From assembly GCA_902806565.1 (NCBI GenBank), contig CADCXA010000031.1, positions 248,001-312,000 on the forward strand: a stretch of DNA of 64,000 bases. Reading direction: 5' to 3'. Below are positions 23,101 to 33,897 of the stretch, piece by piece (within the stretch, counting starts at the first letter, position 1; each line of letters opens with the position of its first letter). The stretch is from Hypoxylon rubiginosum. Its lineage: Eukaryota; Ascomycota; Sordariomycetes; Xylariales; Hypoxylaceae. Below the pieces are notes generated by a model. The model saw only the letters and a list, made by a program, of their open reading frames with translations, was not told where the DNA came from and did not search any database. The translations under genes and the position numbers were made by a program.

Positions 23101-24138
23101 GCGGCTGAACTTGGGCGGGCCAAAGTTTTGCAACTACTTCTCGGGAGAGGACTCCTCCCTGATCCAGGATCGACTGATGGGCAAGATCTCTCAGCAGTCG
23201 CAAAAGAAGCTAGTTATAGCTCTGTTTTAAGTATATTGATATCTGACGGTTTCGAAAGCGCTTCCCGGCCAGTTTACTCAGTTTCTTCAGAAGACACAGT
23301 TGATGAGGATATACCCTTTAGGGGTATTACCTCGTCAAGCATAGATGAGAACTCAGAAATCCCAACATCGAAAAAGATACAAGAGGAACGAAACCCAGTT
23401 GGAAGGTTCCAGGCTAGAAGTCCCGATTCATTACCTCTGTCTGAACCCCAAGGACTGCAAAAGTCAGTACAGCCACAACCTTTATCATGCCTTGATTCGG
23501 GACTCAACAATACACCTGTTCCATTCCTACTTCTATCGGAGCCCATTCCAATCGGGTGCCTTCGCCTCAGCTGCATTGTCGCAAACCCGAGGGATCCCCT
23601 GAGTCTTTATGCGCCAAAAGACCCCGGCTCCGTGTTAAATCTATCTCATCTAATCAAGGACGACCAGTTCAACTCTACCGTAGTTAACGCCCAAGATTCT
23701 TTTGAGAGAACCTCGACAACCAGATTTGCCCTTAGGGCGCTATTACCGTTATTGAATGTTGAAGCCGCCCAAACCCGATCAATCGCGCCAGCGTCAAAAT
23801 GCGTGTTGAAACAACATCTTCATGATCACGAAAAGGTTCTATCACAAATTTTCAATAACCAATCAATCAGGAGTGAGATATTCAGTATGGCCGAGAATAC
23901 GGATCGGAAGCAGCTCTTCATAATCGTCGGTCTCCTTGCCGGCGTAAATCAACGAGCCTCGGACTCGAACGTAAGCACTCAGCTCGGCCTCAACGAAGCG
24001 GCTCGTTATGAACACGCTGGGGAAAAGATATTCGCCATTAAATATCGTAAAGTCCGGGTCCAAAGATGCCGTCCTCACAGCATTGAAATATTTTTGGAAG
24101 ATTATTTTGATCCCAGACCCCACGAGAGGCTATTTTGA
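20140..24138 (+). CDS. NACHT-ankyrin (NLR-like) protein with an in-frame TAG
   Basis: Exons 20140-20873, 20935-21489 and 21564-24138 read as one frame of 1,288 codons, but TAG interrupts it at 20572-20574 (codon 145). The N-terminal part (MDPSSLAAAAASLLGM...) resembles the helical N-terminal domain of fungal STAND proteins. After the stop the same frame continues with HDPRYRTKYLEIL, a P-loop GKCGSGKT completed near the first splice site, and a Walker B IYIILDALDECP. Ankyrin-type repeats follow from about 22310 (GRTPLHIAAENG, DGDSALLIAARDG, GRTALSLAVEMG). The last roughly 250 residues are unassigned, with a hydrophobic core QLFIIVGLLAGVN. NLR-like proteins act in fungal self/non-self recognition. 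No intron of normal length removes the TAG without breaking frame, so it is a nonsense allele or a split gene whose second half starts at 20674 (MANPAGALW). Confidence 0.75.
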
Positions 24139-25023
24139 GCAGTGACGAGACTGGCCCCGAGTCTGGTTTCTCTTTCCTCTGCTCTCTGTCCCACGCATAG
24201 GCCAAAGGCCGGAGCCGCAAGGACACACGATGATTTAGATACACGAAGAATTGACACACAATTTTGACTCCCTACTTGAATACACGCGTAATCTGACAGG
24301 ACTACGGGATGTTCTGCGTGTGCCTCGTCCCAAGTCTTCCGAAAGATAAAAGCATGGCAAGGGAAGTCATTAAATTCCCAGCCATAGCCTTCTCCTTTAC
24401 AACACTTTAGTATTATTCTTTCATCAAGCGCCTTCCAAGGACATTACCCCATCAAAACGCACGACTATACTTCTGTTTCAAACGCTCTCGAGAATGTGTC
24501 GGCGCGCGAGAGAGCAACTCACGAACGCCTGCGAATTTCGCACTGGATATCGCAGAGACGGATCCAGGTATGTTTTCAAGGGGTGGGACTGCGGTCAGAC
24601 AACTTGCAAATACTCCAAGAACTACATTCCACCACAACCAGTGAAAAGGGTGAGCCATACACTCCAACTGATTAATATGTTTATTGATACACTGATAAAC
24701 AAATCGTTATAACCCTGACGGCCTGGGCGGTCTGGCCATGCAGAAGTAAACTATGATGACTCCAGGAGAAGTGATTTGGCATCGCAGGATCACTCTAGAG
24801 ATTATGACGCAACCGACACAGGGGTGATCTAGGAGTGATGGAGCAATGATCCAGTTGAAATTTCCTATCTAAGGCCACGTTCATTACCATGTATCTTAGC
24901 TATTAGTAGTCAACGCAATCTTTTTGGCATTCAAGCACCTATCCTAATACAAGGACCCCTCGATGCTCCCTATTGCGTAGTGAATGCACCTTCAACTCTC
25001 CTGGCCGTCGCTCGTGTTGCTTT
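24139..25023. other. intergenic with one small uncertain ORF
   Basis: This region separates the NACHT-ankyrin gene from the convergent kinase-like gene. Apart from the small cysteine-bearing ORF at 24494 listed separately, nothing coding was recognised. Confidence 0.4.
24494..24712 (+). CDS. possible small cysteine-containing protein
   Basis: A 72-codon open frame starts MCRRAREQLTNACEFRTGYR and contains a spaced WDCG..TCKYSKN motif. The cysteine spacing looks protein-like, and a GTGAGC donor at the PVKR codon region suggests the last 20 codons may be intronic. I do not recognise a family. Most of the frame is overlapped by a minus-strand ORF of similar length (24452-24667), so this call is weak. 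Confidence 0.25.
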   Translation: MCRRAREQLTNACEFRTGYRRDGSRYVFKGWDCGQTTCKYSKNYIPPQPVKRVSHTLQLINMFIDTLINKSL

Positions 25024-25833
25024 CTAGGTGCTTTGTAAATCATCACTATTTCCTTCGCTTCCGATCAGATACTCTCGTATTTTTGATAGACCATAGATAT
25101 CGTTCTCGCGTCTGGCAAAGCCAGACCCCTCTACCGCCCAGCCTTCAGTTCCTGCCTTAAGACCCAGCTCCTCCTGTTCTCGCTTACACGAGTCAAAATC
25201 GATGATCACAGGATTGTCCCCATCCATCATGATGTTTGATGGATTCAGGTCATTGTGTATGAGGCCTAGCTCATGTAAATGCGTCACTCCTCTTGCTATT
25301 CCCTGGAGACAAAGACCTTTGTCGAAAGACGGCGCGTGTTTCAGCCTTTGCGGAAGAGTCATAGAGTACTTGACAAAGCAAAGACCTCTAATTCTGCCAT
25401 CCTTGACGATGCAGCCCAAGTACCGTGCGATGTTTGGATGTGGATGTCTTCTCAAGGTCTCGCATACTTCTGCTTCGTTCAAGAGTAGCCCACTGAGCTC
25501 CGAGGATGCCACGGCATCGTCGTAATACAGAAGGCTCGGCTGCTTCACGTAGGAGTTCGGAGGTAACGGGTCGGGAGCTCGAGTCAACTTGGTATCAAAT
25601 CTTGGCCAGATATTGTCGGTAGGAATGCTGATTAGGTGTAGGCTATTGACATCGATTTTGGAGGAGGCCGAAAGACGCTGTTCGGTGGTTGCGTAGAAGT
25701 ATTCATCTTCTTGTCGTCGAAGAATAATTTTCGTGTGCTCAAAGACGAGATCGCCGTCTTTTTCGACAAATGCCTCGCTCTGCTCGCAAATTTCCATGGC
25801 TTGTTGCAAGCATTGAAATTGAAAGCTGATCAC
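25024..25833 (-). CDS. protein kinase-like protein (fungus-specific type)
   Basis: A single 269-residue frame. The C-terminal two thirds follow the kinase fold: NEAEVCETLRRHPHPNIARYLGC for the helix-C/strand 4 region, a GLCFVKYSM hinge, then GVTHLHELGLIHNDLNPSNIM as the catalytic loop and VIIDFDSC in place of DFG. The HRD arginine is Asn (HND), while the catalytic Asp, the following Asn and the metal-binding Asp are present. A clear glycine-rich loop and VAIK lysine are not obvious. The protein ends soon after the activation segment, shorter than a full kinase domain (about 260-300 residues), so the C-lobe may be truncated. Similar small kinase-like genes are common in filamentous ascomycetes. 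The substrate is unknown, and there is no sign of a link to the metabolite pathway beyond proximity. Confidence 0.75.
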   Translation of the reverse strand: MISFQFQCLQQAMEICEQSEAFVEKDGDLVFEHTKIILRRQEDEYFYATTEQRLSASSKIDVNSLHLISIPTDNIWPRFDTKLTRAPDPLPPNSYVKQPSLLYYDDAVASSELSGLLLNEAEVCETLRRHPHPNIARYLGCIVKDGRIRGLCFVKYSMTLPQRLKHAPSFDKGLCLQGIARGVTHLHELGLIHNDLNPSNIMMDGDNPVIIDFDSCKREQEELGLKAGTEGWAVEGSGFARRENDIYGLSKIREYLIGSEGNSDDLQST

Positions 25834-26103
25834 AAAGGAGGCGTTCCCTACGAAAATGAAACTTGGTGTTCGATTTGTGGTCTTACAGCATAAGTATCAT
25901 GATCATCAAAGCGTGAAGCAACTTATCTCAGTGAAGCTCAGACCAGGATATCGTAATTCGTACCACGTTAGCCACAGGCCGTTTTAACCAATCCGATGCT
26001 TGTTTTATCCTTTCCCACGAATTACGACGTTGAATTTAAAGAGCAACACTCCTTGCGCAGTATGTCTCTGGCTTATCTTTCGCGCAGTATCCGGGTTTGC
26101 GCA

Positions 26104-26511
26104 TATCTAACCCCCGCACTAACACTTATATGCGCAATCTACATACAAAGCTGTTAGTGCGCCGGTCGGCAATTCGCAATTGACAAATTGGGTATTATGC
26201 CGAATTTGTAGTTGAAGATAAGGCGTCGAATTGCGAAAGTTGGCTCCATGGGGTATCACGTGACCCCCTTTGGCCATACTCCACACCTTTTTATTCAAAT
26301 AACTTAACAACCAGGCTCTGCAACGGGTCGAGACCTATACCATTAGGAAACCCCCAATCTAGCGAAACTCTGCCCGAGTGTTGCATGTTTTTTGGCATTT
26401 TAAATGCCTCAGATATATGGGAGTTAAGTTGTAGTTAGCTTACTTGTACACTAACAGATTTGTAGCATATTTGTACGTATAGCTGTTAGTGCGGGTTTTC
26501 GGCGCTAGATA
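26104..26511. mobile_element. MITE-like palindromic element
   Basis: About 408 bp are bounded by inverted TATCTA (26104-26109) and TAGATA (26506-26511). Just inside are inverted GCACTAACA and TGTTAGTGC copies. Each end is itself a hairpin: CGCACTAACA at 26115-26124 pairs perfectly with TGTTAGTGCG at 26152-26161, and CACTAACAG at 26449-26457 pairs with CTGTTAGTG at 26483-26491. A perfect 14-bp inverted repeat, TTGTACGTATAGCT at 26471-26484 and its complement at 26527-26540, straddles the right end. There is no coding capacity. The layout suggests a non-autonomous DNA transposon or a foldback element. A target duplication could not be fixed with confidence. Confidence 0.45.
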
Positions 26512-26866
26512 CGTACAAAGAACTCCAGCTATACGTACAAGCAGAAACGCGGCGTGCTCTTATCTCAGCCCCTATCCGGACCAGCCCCTATCCAGAGGGC
26601 AAGGTCCGTGATCGTCATTCAAACTTGTCCAGTTCGTCACGCATCTAGAAGTAGTCACAATATTGGGGTAGTTGTGCCTTGTATACATGTATCGACCTCT
26701 TAAGTTCTGTATCAATTTTCGTGGGCGTGCTACACAGCATTAGCCACGACATCATCAACGGCCGAGTTATGCCCCGGTTGCATGCACGAAGTGATGTAAA
26801 TGGCTTGATGTATAGGTACGTAGCTATATACGATCCCTCATATTGTTATGATGTAATGTAATATCC

Positions 26867-26873
26867 TATATAA
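26867..26873 (+). promoter_or_regulatory. TATA box of the P450 gene
   Basis: TATATAA lies about 105 nt upstream of the P450 start codon at 26975. It is a plausible TATA element, judged by sequence and position only. Confidence 0.4.
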
Positions 26874-26974
26874 TGTACACCGTCATGCTATTCTTTCACG
26901 GTGGTTATCCAGCTGAAACTCTGTAACGAAGCAACAAACATCGTTTGAAATACATTAGATATTGACACTGCCTA

Positions 26975-28992
26975 ATGCAATCCCAAACTGTTACTATGGA
27001 ATTCCAGGCTCTTCATGGCCTTCAGGCCGTGATATCATGGATAACAGCACCGACAGGCTTCGTTATCCTTGGTTTCCTTGGTGTTTCGTCTCATAGACTT
27101 TACTTCATCAGGGGCGAACATCACATGAAAGCTCCTCTATATGTTATTCTGTGGATTCTCGTCACTGTACTTATTGCCTCTATCACATGCGTTGTGGACG
27201 TTGCGGCTGATACCCATGGCTCCGGCGAAGCAATAATTGGTATTATACGCACCGTGATACTCGTTAACTGTGCCTTCTTCCTTCCATTATTCGTCAGCGT
27301 TGCTTCATATCGTCTCTTCGAGCATGCACTACAAGAATTCCCCGGGCCTCGGTTGGCCGCTGTGTCGAAGATATGGCATTTGTCCAACATATTCAAGACA
27401 AAAAATTATATACTCGTGGAGGATTTGCACAAGAGATACGGTAGCATCGTACGTACCGGTACGTAATACCATCATCATGATGCACCGAAGCCTATTTCGG
27501 TACATATGGTCTTAAGTAATTCAACAACCGCTGATCACATAATACAGGGCCGCAGGAGCTTACTATTATTCACCCGGATATCTTAGGAGTCATTGGCGGC
27601 CATGGAAGTTCGTGCATTAAGTCAGCGGCATATGATATACACCGACCATTCATATCATTAAACACCATTCGCACAAAGCAAGGATACGCCTCACGCCGGA
27701 AGAGATGGGATGACGCCCTTGGGCTTTCAACGCCATATATCCCCGACAAGGAAACGCGCATACAATTATTCCTATCCCTCTTTATCCACCAGATACAAGC
27801 ATCTGCCGGGCGCTCTGTCAATATGACTACTTGGTTTTCGCATTTTGCCTTTGACGTTATGACAGATTTTGCCTTTGGACGTTCATTCAACCTCATCGAG
27901 AATCTCAATCCGAACTCCAAGCTGCACGACGCCCCAGCCCTGCTCTCCCGGGGTATGAGCATGCAACATTATTTCATGCCAGTTCCTTGGATAGGTGTTT
28001 TGTGTATCAAGGCGGCCCCTTATATTCCTATAATGTCCTGGGAATGGAATAACGCCCTGAAATGGGCAGCCGATATGTGCGATGTTCGGCTGGAACAAGA
28101 CAAGTCAGCCGGTGTTGACCATCGGGAAGATGCGTTTTCGCGTTTTACCACCTCCGCTCGCCGTGACAAAGACGAAGATTCTCTCGATCTTCTCGCGCTA
28201 TATGGAGATGCATTCGCCTTTGCCGTTGCAGGTAGCCACACCACGGCAGTAGTACTCACGATGTTGTTTTATGAGCTCGCTCGACGGCCCGAGCTGCAAG
28301 AACGGGCGCGGAGGGAAGCTATCCTCGCAGGAGTGTCGGCGGCGAGCGGGGACGGCCAACTCAACATAGACAACAATAACACGGCGGTCGCGTGGGACAA
28401 GCTTCAGTTCTTAGACGGGTGTATTAACGAGACTTTGAGGCTATATCCCGTCGTGCCGACAGGAGGCAATAGACAGACGGTAGAGAAACCCGTCAAGGTG
28501 GGCGAAACGTGGATCCCTCCACAGACTATCATTGTAGCTCCGAGGTGGTCTATCGGAAGATGTACGTGTATACACTTCTTACTTTCTCCTTAGCATTTCA
28601 GTACAGGTAACCAACTAACAACGCATCAAAGTGGAATCTGCGTTCGAAGAACCGCAAGAATTCATTCCGGAGCGATGGACTACCAAACCCCACATGGTGA
28701 GGAATCCTCGAGCATTCAGCCCATTCGCAAACGGTACGTCCAATATCCTGTTACGGTCTAATCCTTTGTGGTATGGCAAGGTACTAACACAGGAATATCA
28801 GGACGCCACATGTGCCCTGGGAAACAGCTGGGCCTACTAGAGGTTCGTATGGCCGCCGCCATGATCCTCGTGAACTTCGAATTCAGTCTTGACCCAGGAA
28901 AAGAAAACCAAACGCGAGTGGTGGATCAACTTGAAGACTCGTTCACGGCAAATCCCGGGGAGCTAGATATTGTGTTTAAGCCCCTAACTTAG
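26975..28992 (+). CDS. cytochrome P450 monooxygenase with multi-helix N-terminus
   Basis: Four exons (26975-27458, 27548-28561, 28632-28733, 28802-28992) give 596 residues. Diagnostic motifs in order are FPGPRLAA, the I-helix AGSHTT, ETLR of the K-helix, FIPERW, and the heme loop FANGRHMCPG, which is created only by the last splice and supplies the thiolate cysteine. The N-terminus is unusual for a P450: about three hydrophobic segments (roughly residues 15-40, 52-78 and 86-116) come before the PGPR hinge instead of one anchor, adding nearly 100 residues to the usual 500. It should be an ER-membrane oxygenase needing an NADPH-P450 reductase. Its place among cluster genes makes oxidative tailoring of the PKS-NRPS product the likely role. 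The substrate is unknown. Confidence 0.93.
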
Positions 28993-30935
28993 TGGTATCT
29001 TTTACTCGGTAACTAGACTTTGAAAATGCCTACTTAGCAGGATGGAGGTTACTTTCTTTAGTGGATTGGAAATACTCATGGTAAATATCCACCACCGCAT
29101 CTCACGTCGCATTGTTCTTCAACACTTTAGCCATATGGAATTATAATGTTGCTAGAGGTTACGAGCATCATTATGCCATATTTTACTAGGTTTACGGCCG
29201 AATATCCTATTTCGTCAGCCTGATTCTAACACTGCGCGGAGACATTACTGAGAGCTTCCTATCAAAGTCTAAGTGCAGTAAATTTTGAGGTTACTCAATT
29301 AATCTAGGAGTGACTTGGATAATTGAATGGTTTCGTTGAATTCGTTCCATTCCACCGTAGTTACCCGAGCCAACAGTCATCTCTAGGGAAACATCGACAG
29401 TCTGTAAGATTTGATGGAAGATTTGGTACAAGAGGGTTCTGAATTTTTACGTCTTGTCGGCTTTGGTAGGGGACTGATAGGGCATGCTGCGGGACGGCCA
29501 TCCAAAAATGAGGTTGTTGGAAAATCTACGAATCTAAGCCGCAAACCTTTGCAACTGTCAAGCGTTAAATTTACCTAGGAATCTTCATGAGAATACCTCT
29601 CAGTTGCTAATTATGTACCTATATACCTAGGAGGTAGGAACCTATGTGCTATCTTAGTGCCTGCATACCATTTCGTATCGTTGTTGCTGGGTCACTGGGA
29701 GGTGACCAGCACCCACCAACGGTTGATTTAAATAGCCCATTGACAGCACCTCACCTTAACCATCCCTTAAGTCTCCCGGCGAGCCAAAGCGGCCATTTGG
29801 CTCAATGGGAGAAGCAGGGGGCCAGAAATAACCCACCGGGGTTTTTCGCAGCAGCTTGGGTTCGATCCTGCGGCAGGGCGGCAGCGGCCACTGTTCAGGT
29901 CAAATGTACGCAGGATGGAACCTGGGCTGTGAGCTTTTTTTGCTAATTCTCTCCACGTCTCATTCTTTATTTTTTACCTCTTTATTTTTTTTCTAGTGAT
30001 GCATCTCGATATATATGGTCTCACGTGCAGAGCAACTCTGGACTGATCGAAGCTATTCGCATGCCTCAGCATCGTATTGAAAATTTAGCTATCGCGGCAC
30101 TTGCTGGCGATTACAATAGTGGCAACCAGTTCTCCTGCCGAAGTCTAGTTGGATATCTTCCACTCTATATCGGATGGCCAAAACGTGTCTCTCGTAAGAC
30201 AACGGCATCCTGAATCAGCGCTGGGTTCAGCTCGGCTCCCATCCACAACTCCAAAACACTATTATCGCAACAAGAACAATTAGTGAAAAGCAAGCGCAGG
30301 ATACCATTCTACCTACCTAATGCAGCGAAATTTACTACTGTTACAATCGAGGGGTGATTCGAAAGAGCCTCGAAGAATATACCCCTTAAGAATAGGCCCT
30401 TTGAAAATATATCTCTTAACACAGTACGTAAAACACCCCCTTTTCCTTTATACTGTGCCCCCATCTTGGTGGTTTTCGTCAAACGGTAACACCACCCTGA
30501 AGGCTGTATCTTTCTAGGTTAGACGAATCCTTAACAGAACCACGCCGCAACTTCCCACTGAATACCCGCGTCTCTTTTCCCAATACTCAGTCGCCTTAAT
30601 ATGGTGCCTAAAGGATAGAAGAGACTTATGACCAGTATGGGAGAGCCGCATTGTATACCCCAACACATTGACCTAATGCCACTACGGGAGCAGATCATTT
30701 CGGATATGTTCTGAATTGCTGACTCACTAAATTCTTGATTTTTATGTTTATCATTGGTTTACACGTCCACCAACTTCCTCCGCATTAGACCTTTGATGGT
30801 CCAACAGCCTATTCCGATAGTATATCTTCTTGTTTAAAGTCGAATAGCCTTGGGCACCCAGCATTACCGATCAGGCAAGTCATATAGCTAGAAAATTGGA
30901 GATAGTCTTGTACGTATTCTGACAAGTCTTTCTGT
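28993..30935. other. long intergenic region, no gene recognised
   Basis: About 1.9 kb between the convergent P450 and amidohydrolase genes. Plus-strand frames at 29644-29946 and 30025-30213 lack protein-like signals. TGGCTCAATGGGA near 29800 and GGTTCGATCC near 29862 resemble tRNA A and B boxes, but the arms do not fold, so at most this is a short tRNA-derived relic. A CCTAGG-type microsatellite lies near 29617-29640. Confidence 0.45.
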
Positions 30936-32377
30936 CTACGCCAAGAGACCCTTGTACGTTGAACAAAGCGTACCCTGCTTCCATACGCCCTTGATGTCGA
31001 GCGTCTTGTCAATATCCTCGAGAGGATTCCCCTCTATCAGAACTAGATCCGCTCTCAATCCTTCCGCGATTCTACCTCTATCGTTGAGGCGCAGCCTTTT
31101 AGCCACCAAAGAAGTTCCTGCTTTCAATGCCTCTTTAGGTGTGAAGCCACATCTGTTGACAAACAATGCCAGCTCCTGATGAGCAGTAACACCGTACGCA
31201 GTTCCGATGGCGGGCCCGGCAGAGTCAGATCCACTACATGAAACGAAATGTAAGTCGCAAGTTATATCTCTTGAGTTGAATCGTACTTACAGAATCACGT
31301 CGATTCCTGCTGCTTTCAGCTCCCGTACGCTTTGGTAAGCGTGTTCTGCCTTCGATTTGTCGTTTCCAAATCCCATGCAGGCGCAGAGTCTCTTCTGTCC
31401 CTCGAGGCTTATTAGCCTCTGGACTCGAGGGTCATGGGCATAGACTTCTTGTTCCTTTAAGCCCTCGGCCGTCAAGCTTCCAATCGTTGCCAATGTCGGA
31501 TTGCAATGCCTATAATCAGGATTATTAGTTTCATGGCCACTAGAAGCAGGAACTCGAATACATACGCATTATTGGCAAGGTATGCGTCGATAAGCTCCTT
31601 GGTGGGAGGATTATCACAGAAAGTGTGCGTCATCCCGTCGACACCAGCGTTGAGCATATCTATCGTCCTCTGTAGACTCAAGGCGTGGGCTACTACGAGA
31701 AATCCATGCTGGTGGGCAAGCTGAATCACGTCCTTCTGAAGTTCCAATGGCGGTAGCGCCGGTTTGAAGGCTAGGCCGTTGCCATCCTCATGCATCACCT
31801 TTATGTAATCGGCCTTGTCGTTCACGCGGTCTCGAATGAAGGTCTCGACATCGGCTTTGGTCTTCAAATCTGGCCAAGTACCAATTCGAGCTCGCGTCTA
31901 ACGCCAGGTCAGCCTTCACCCGAAAGAATCGTTGGGTAGCGAGAATTCCACCAGACCGACCTCTTCAGACTTGTCGAATGCCGTTATAACTGCCATAGGC
32001 CACCCACCCGATACTGTTGCGGCCTGGCTGGACGTCTTGAAGTCGGCAGAATCCGTATCTTGGGTGGCCCGCGCTCGCAATTTGCCAATGTTGTGGACCT
32101 CTTGATGCATATCGCAAACAGTGGTGACGCCGAATTTCAAGGATTGCGTCAACGCCGTGTAGTGTTCATCGATGTCTGCATGTATATGACCGTCGATGAT
32201 CCCAGGGATTAGAGTATGCCCTGGCTTAGACATAACAACAGTCGAAGAATCAGGGGCTTCCAGTTCTCCTTTTACCACTTGCTTAATCACACCATCTTTC
32301 ACAAGCACACTCCCGCGTGAGATTTCGGTTTCGCCATCGAAAATGCGAACATCGGTAATGAGCAGTGATGCAGACAT
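30936..32377 (-). CDS. metal-dependent amidohydrolase (imidazolonepropionase/prolidase-like)
   Basis: Four exons, complement of 31961-32377, 31566-31897, 31291-31509 and 30936-31233, give about 421 residues, typical for this family. The N-terminal beta-sandwich segment MSASLLITDVRIFDGE leads to PGIIDGHIHADID, where HxH binds metal. DYIKVMHEDG holds the candidate carboxylated lysine, VVAHALS and THTFCD supply further histidines, and ILGSDSAGP, formed at the last splice, carries the catalytic aspartate. The second intron is placed so that DKSEE joins TRARIGTWPDLK, restoring a family-like TWP element. Members hydrolyse C-N bonds, often in cyclic amides or dipeptides. It is the last gene before the housekeeping block. 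A role in processing or releasing the cluster product is possible but unproven, and catabolic roles are equally plausible. Confidence 0.88.
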
Positions 32378-33897
32378 GATTTCTATGTTTTGGAATATAG
32401 GCGAATGAAGATAACCTGACTACCTTGCTTCGAGTTGGATACTTTCCTTAAGCCGTCAGAGCTCAGGCTGGAAGGAGGGCAAAGGATGCGACTTGCACAT
32501 ATATACTCAAACTCGTCTTGTAACTTTCGGAGCGCGAGGACTTGGCACAAGGGGTATCGGACACCCGATATTGCGACCATACCGCCATATTTATCGACAT
32601 GCGGAATTTAAACCCGGAGATCTTCGAGGCTCGGCGCGAGATGTCGTATGCGGCTGTCATCTGGGGGGTGTCCTATGGAGCCAGGAGATAACTAATACAA
32701 AAGAGGGACAACGCATCAGACAACACCATTCAGGTAACAATATCTGAAACATGACTGGACGTGCTGTTCTTGATTCTATACCTTTTGAATTTTCTCAAGT
32801 TTCTTCGGGCCCATGTCGAAAGAGTTGCTCAACTCTACTATCTAATACACTGACTCGGGAGGTGACATAACACTAACTAATTTTAGACCCTTGTCTTAGG
32901 TTCTCGTGGGATCGAGGACCCCTATACTGATAGATTTGTAATCCTCCTACCTACTATCCCGCATCTGCTGTTCCTCTTTATCCAATCTCCACTCTACCCC
33001 AAAAATGGCATGAAACTGCGTCGAACTAGCAGTTGATCACGCATACGAAACCGCTTATAACCCAAACTTATTCGATGACCGGTAAGATCCTATTGGATCA
33101 ACATCTCTACAGGATATACACGACAAACAAGTCTTCACTCCGATAGAGGGATAGTGTAAAATGTAACTCACCCATCTCCAAGTTTCGACCCGCAAGCACG
33201 TCATCCTTGTTTGTACAAGCACGGTAATTAAGCCTGTTTTCCTTATCCCTATCTCGAACCATAGTGACTGAGTGACAAGAATGCGCCTCTTCGATAATAT
33301 AGTATTGTGTAGGTAATGCAACGACATGCTCTTTGAGTCTTGAAGCTACAACACGGTAACTGCATGTGACGAACGGAGTGGAATAGCTTGATATACGGAT
33401 TATAGATTAGAGAGCCAAGCTCATACACGCCGTACGCATACCTGGCACCGCAGCCGAGTGGTTAACACAGTAGATTCGGGACGTGGTCTAGCTCTTTTTA
33501 AGTAGGTGGTTTTACTCGACATAGTCGTAGGCTCGCACTCATCAGTACCAATTTTGAGATGTCGACTTTTGCATAGCTGAGGTACCTAGGTAAGTAGAAA
33601 TAGCAATATAGTTACACGGAATGCTTGATGGCAATATCATTAAGCCCCTTTATTCTGTTGGCAAGCAAAAGTCGGAAGCCCCTGAGCCCCTGAAAGATGT
33701 GGCGAAGTGTGGCTTACGACTTGGAGCGAAGTCCAAGCCACAGTGTCGTGGACTTCTCGATAAGCCAATACCCCTCCATGAGAATCGACCCCTCGAAAGC
33801 CGATAAGAAAAAAAAAAGTTAGTTGCGACGAAAAGATCAAACAGAGCCCAACAAAACAAAGGAATTGTGCCCTCTAGAGCTAGCTGAGACGTCTACA
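32378..33897. other. intergenic, boundary between cluster and housekeeping block
   Basis: About 1.5 kb between the amidohydrolase and the TSR4-like gene, which are divergently oriented, so both promoters lie here. It contains a tRNA-like relic at 33444-33549 and a GGTACCTAGGTA microsatellite at 33581-33592. No protein-coding gene was recognised. Confidence 0.45.
33444..33549 (+). pseudogene. degenerate tRNA-like relic (Leu/Ser type)
   Basis: The stretch opens with GGCACCG followed by CAGCCGAGTGGTTAA, the D-arm pattern of eukaryotic Leu and Ser tRNAs (class II). It closes with CAGTACC, which pairs with the 5' acceptor strand except at two G-to-A changes. The T-arm region (GGCTCGCACTC) departs from GGTTCGAATCC, and the anticodon loop is not standard. 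It looks like a decayed tRNA gene rather than a functional one. Confidence 0.3.

Larger units (their letters stand above)
25834..26974. other. intergenic, repeat-rich; P450 promoter region
   Basis: No gene was seen. The stretch holds the MITE-like palindromic element (26104-26511), an additional imperfect hairpin around 26169-26240 (AATTCGCAATTG against GAATTGCGAA), and the presumed promoter of the P450 gene. Confidence 0.5.

Noticed and set aside
29790..29880. tRNA-like A box (TGGCTCAATGGGA) and B box (GGTTCGATCC)
   Set aside because: Neither the T arm nor the acceptor stem can pair, so a tRNA is not supported. At most a weak tRNA-derived relic.
29644..30213. open frames of 100 and 62 codons
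   Set aside because: No recognisable protein features. The region also has poly-T tracts and tRNA-like fragments.
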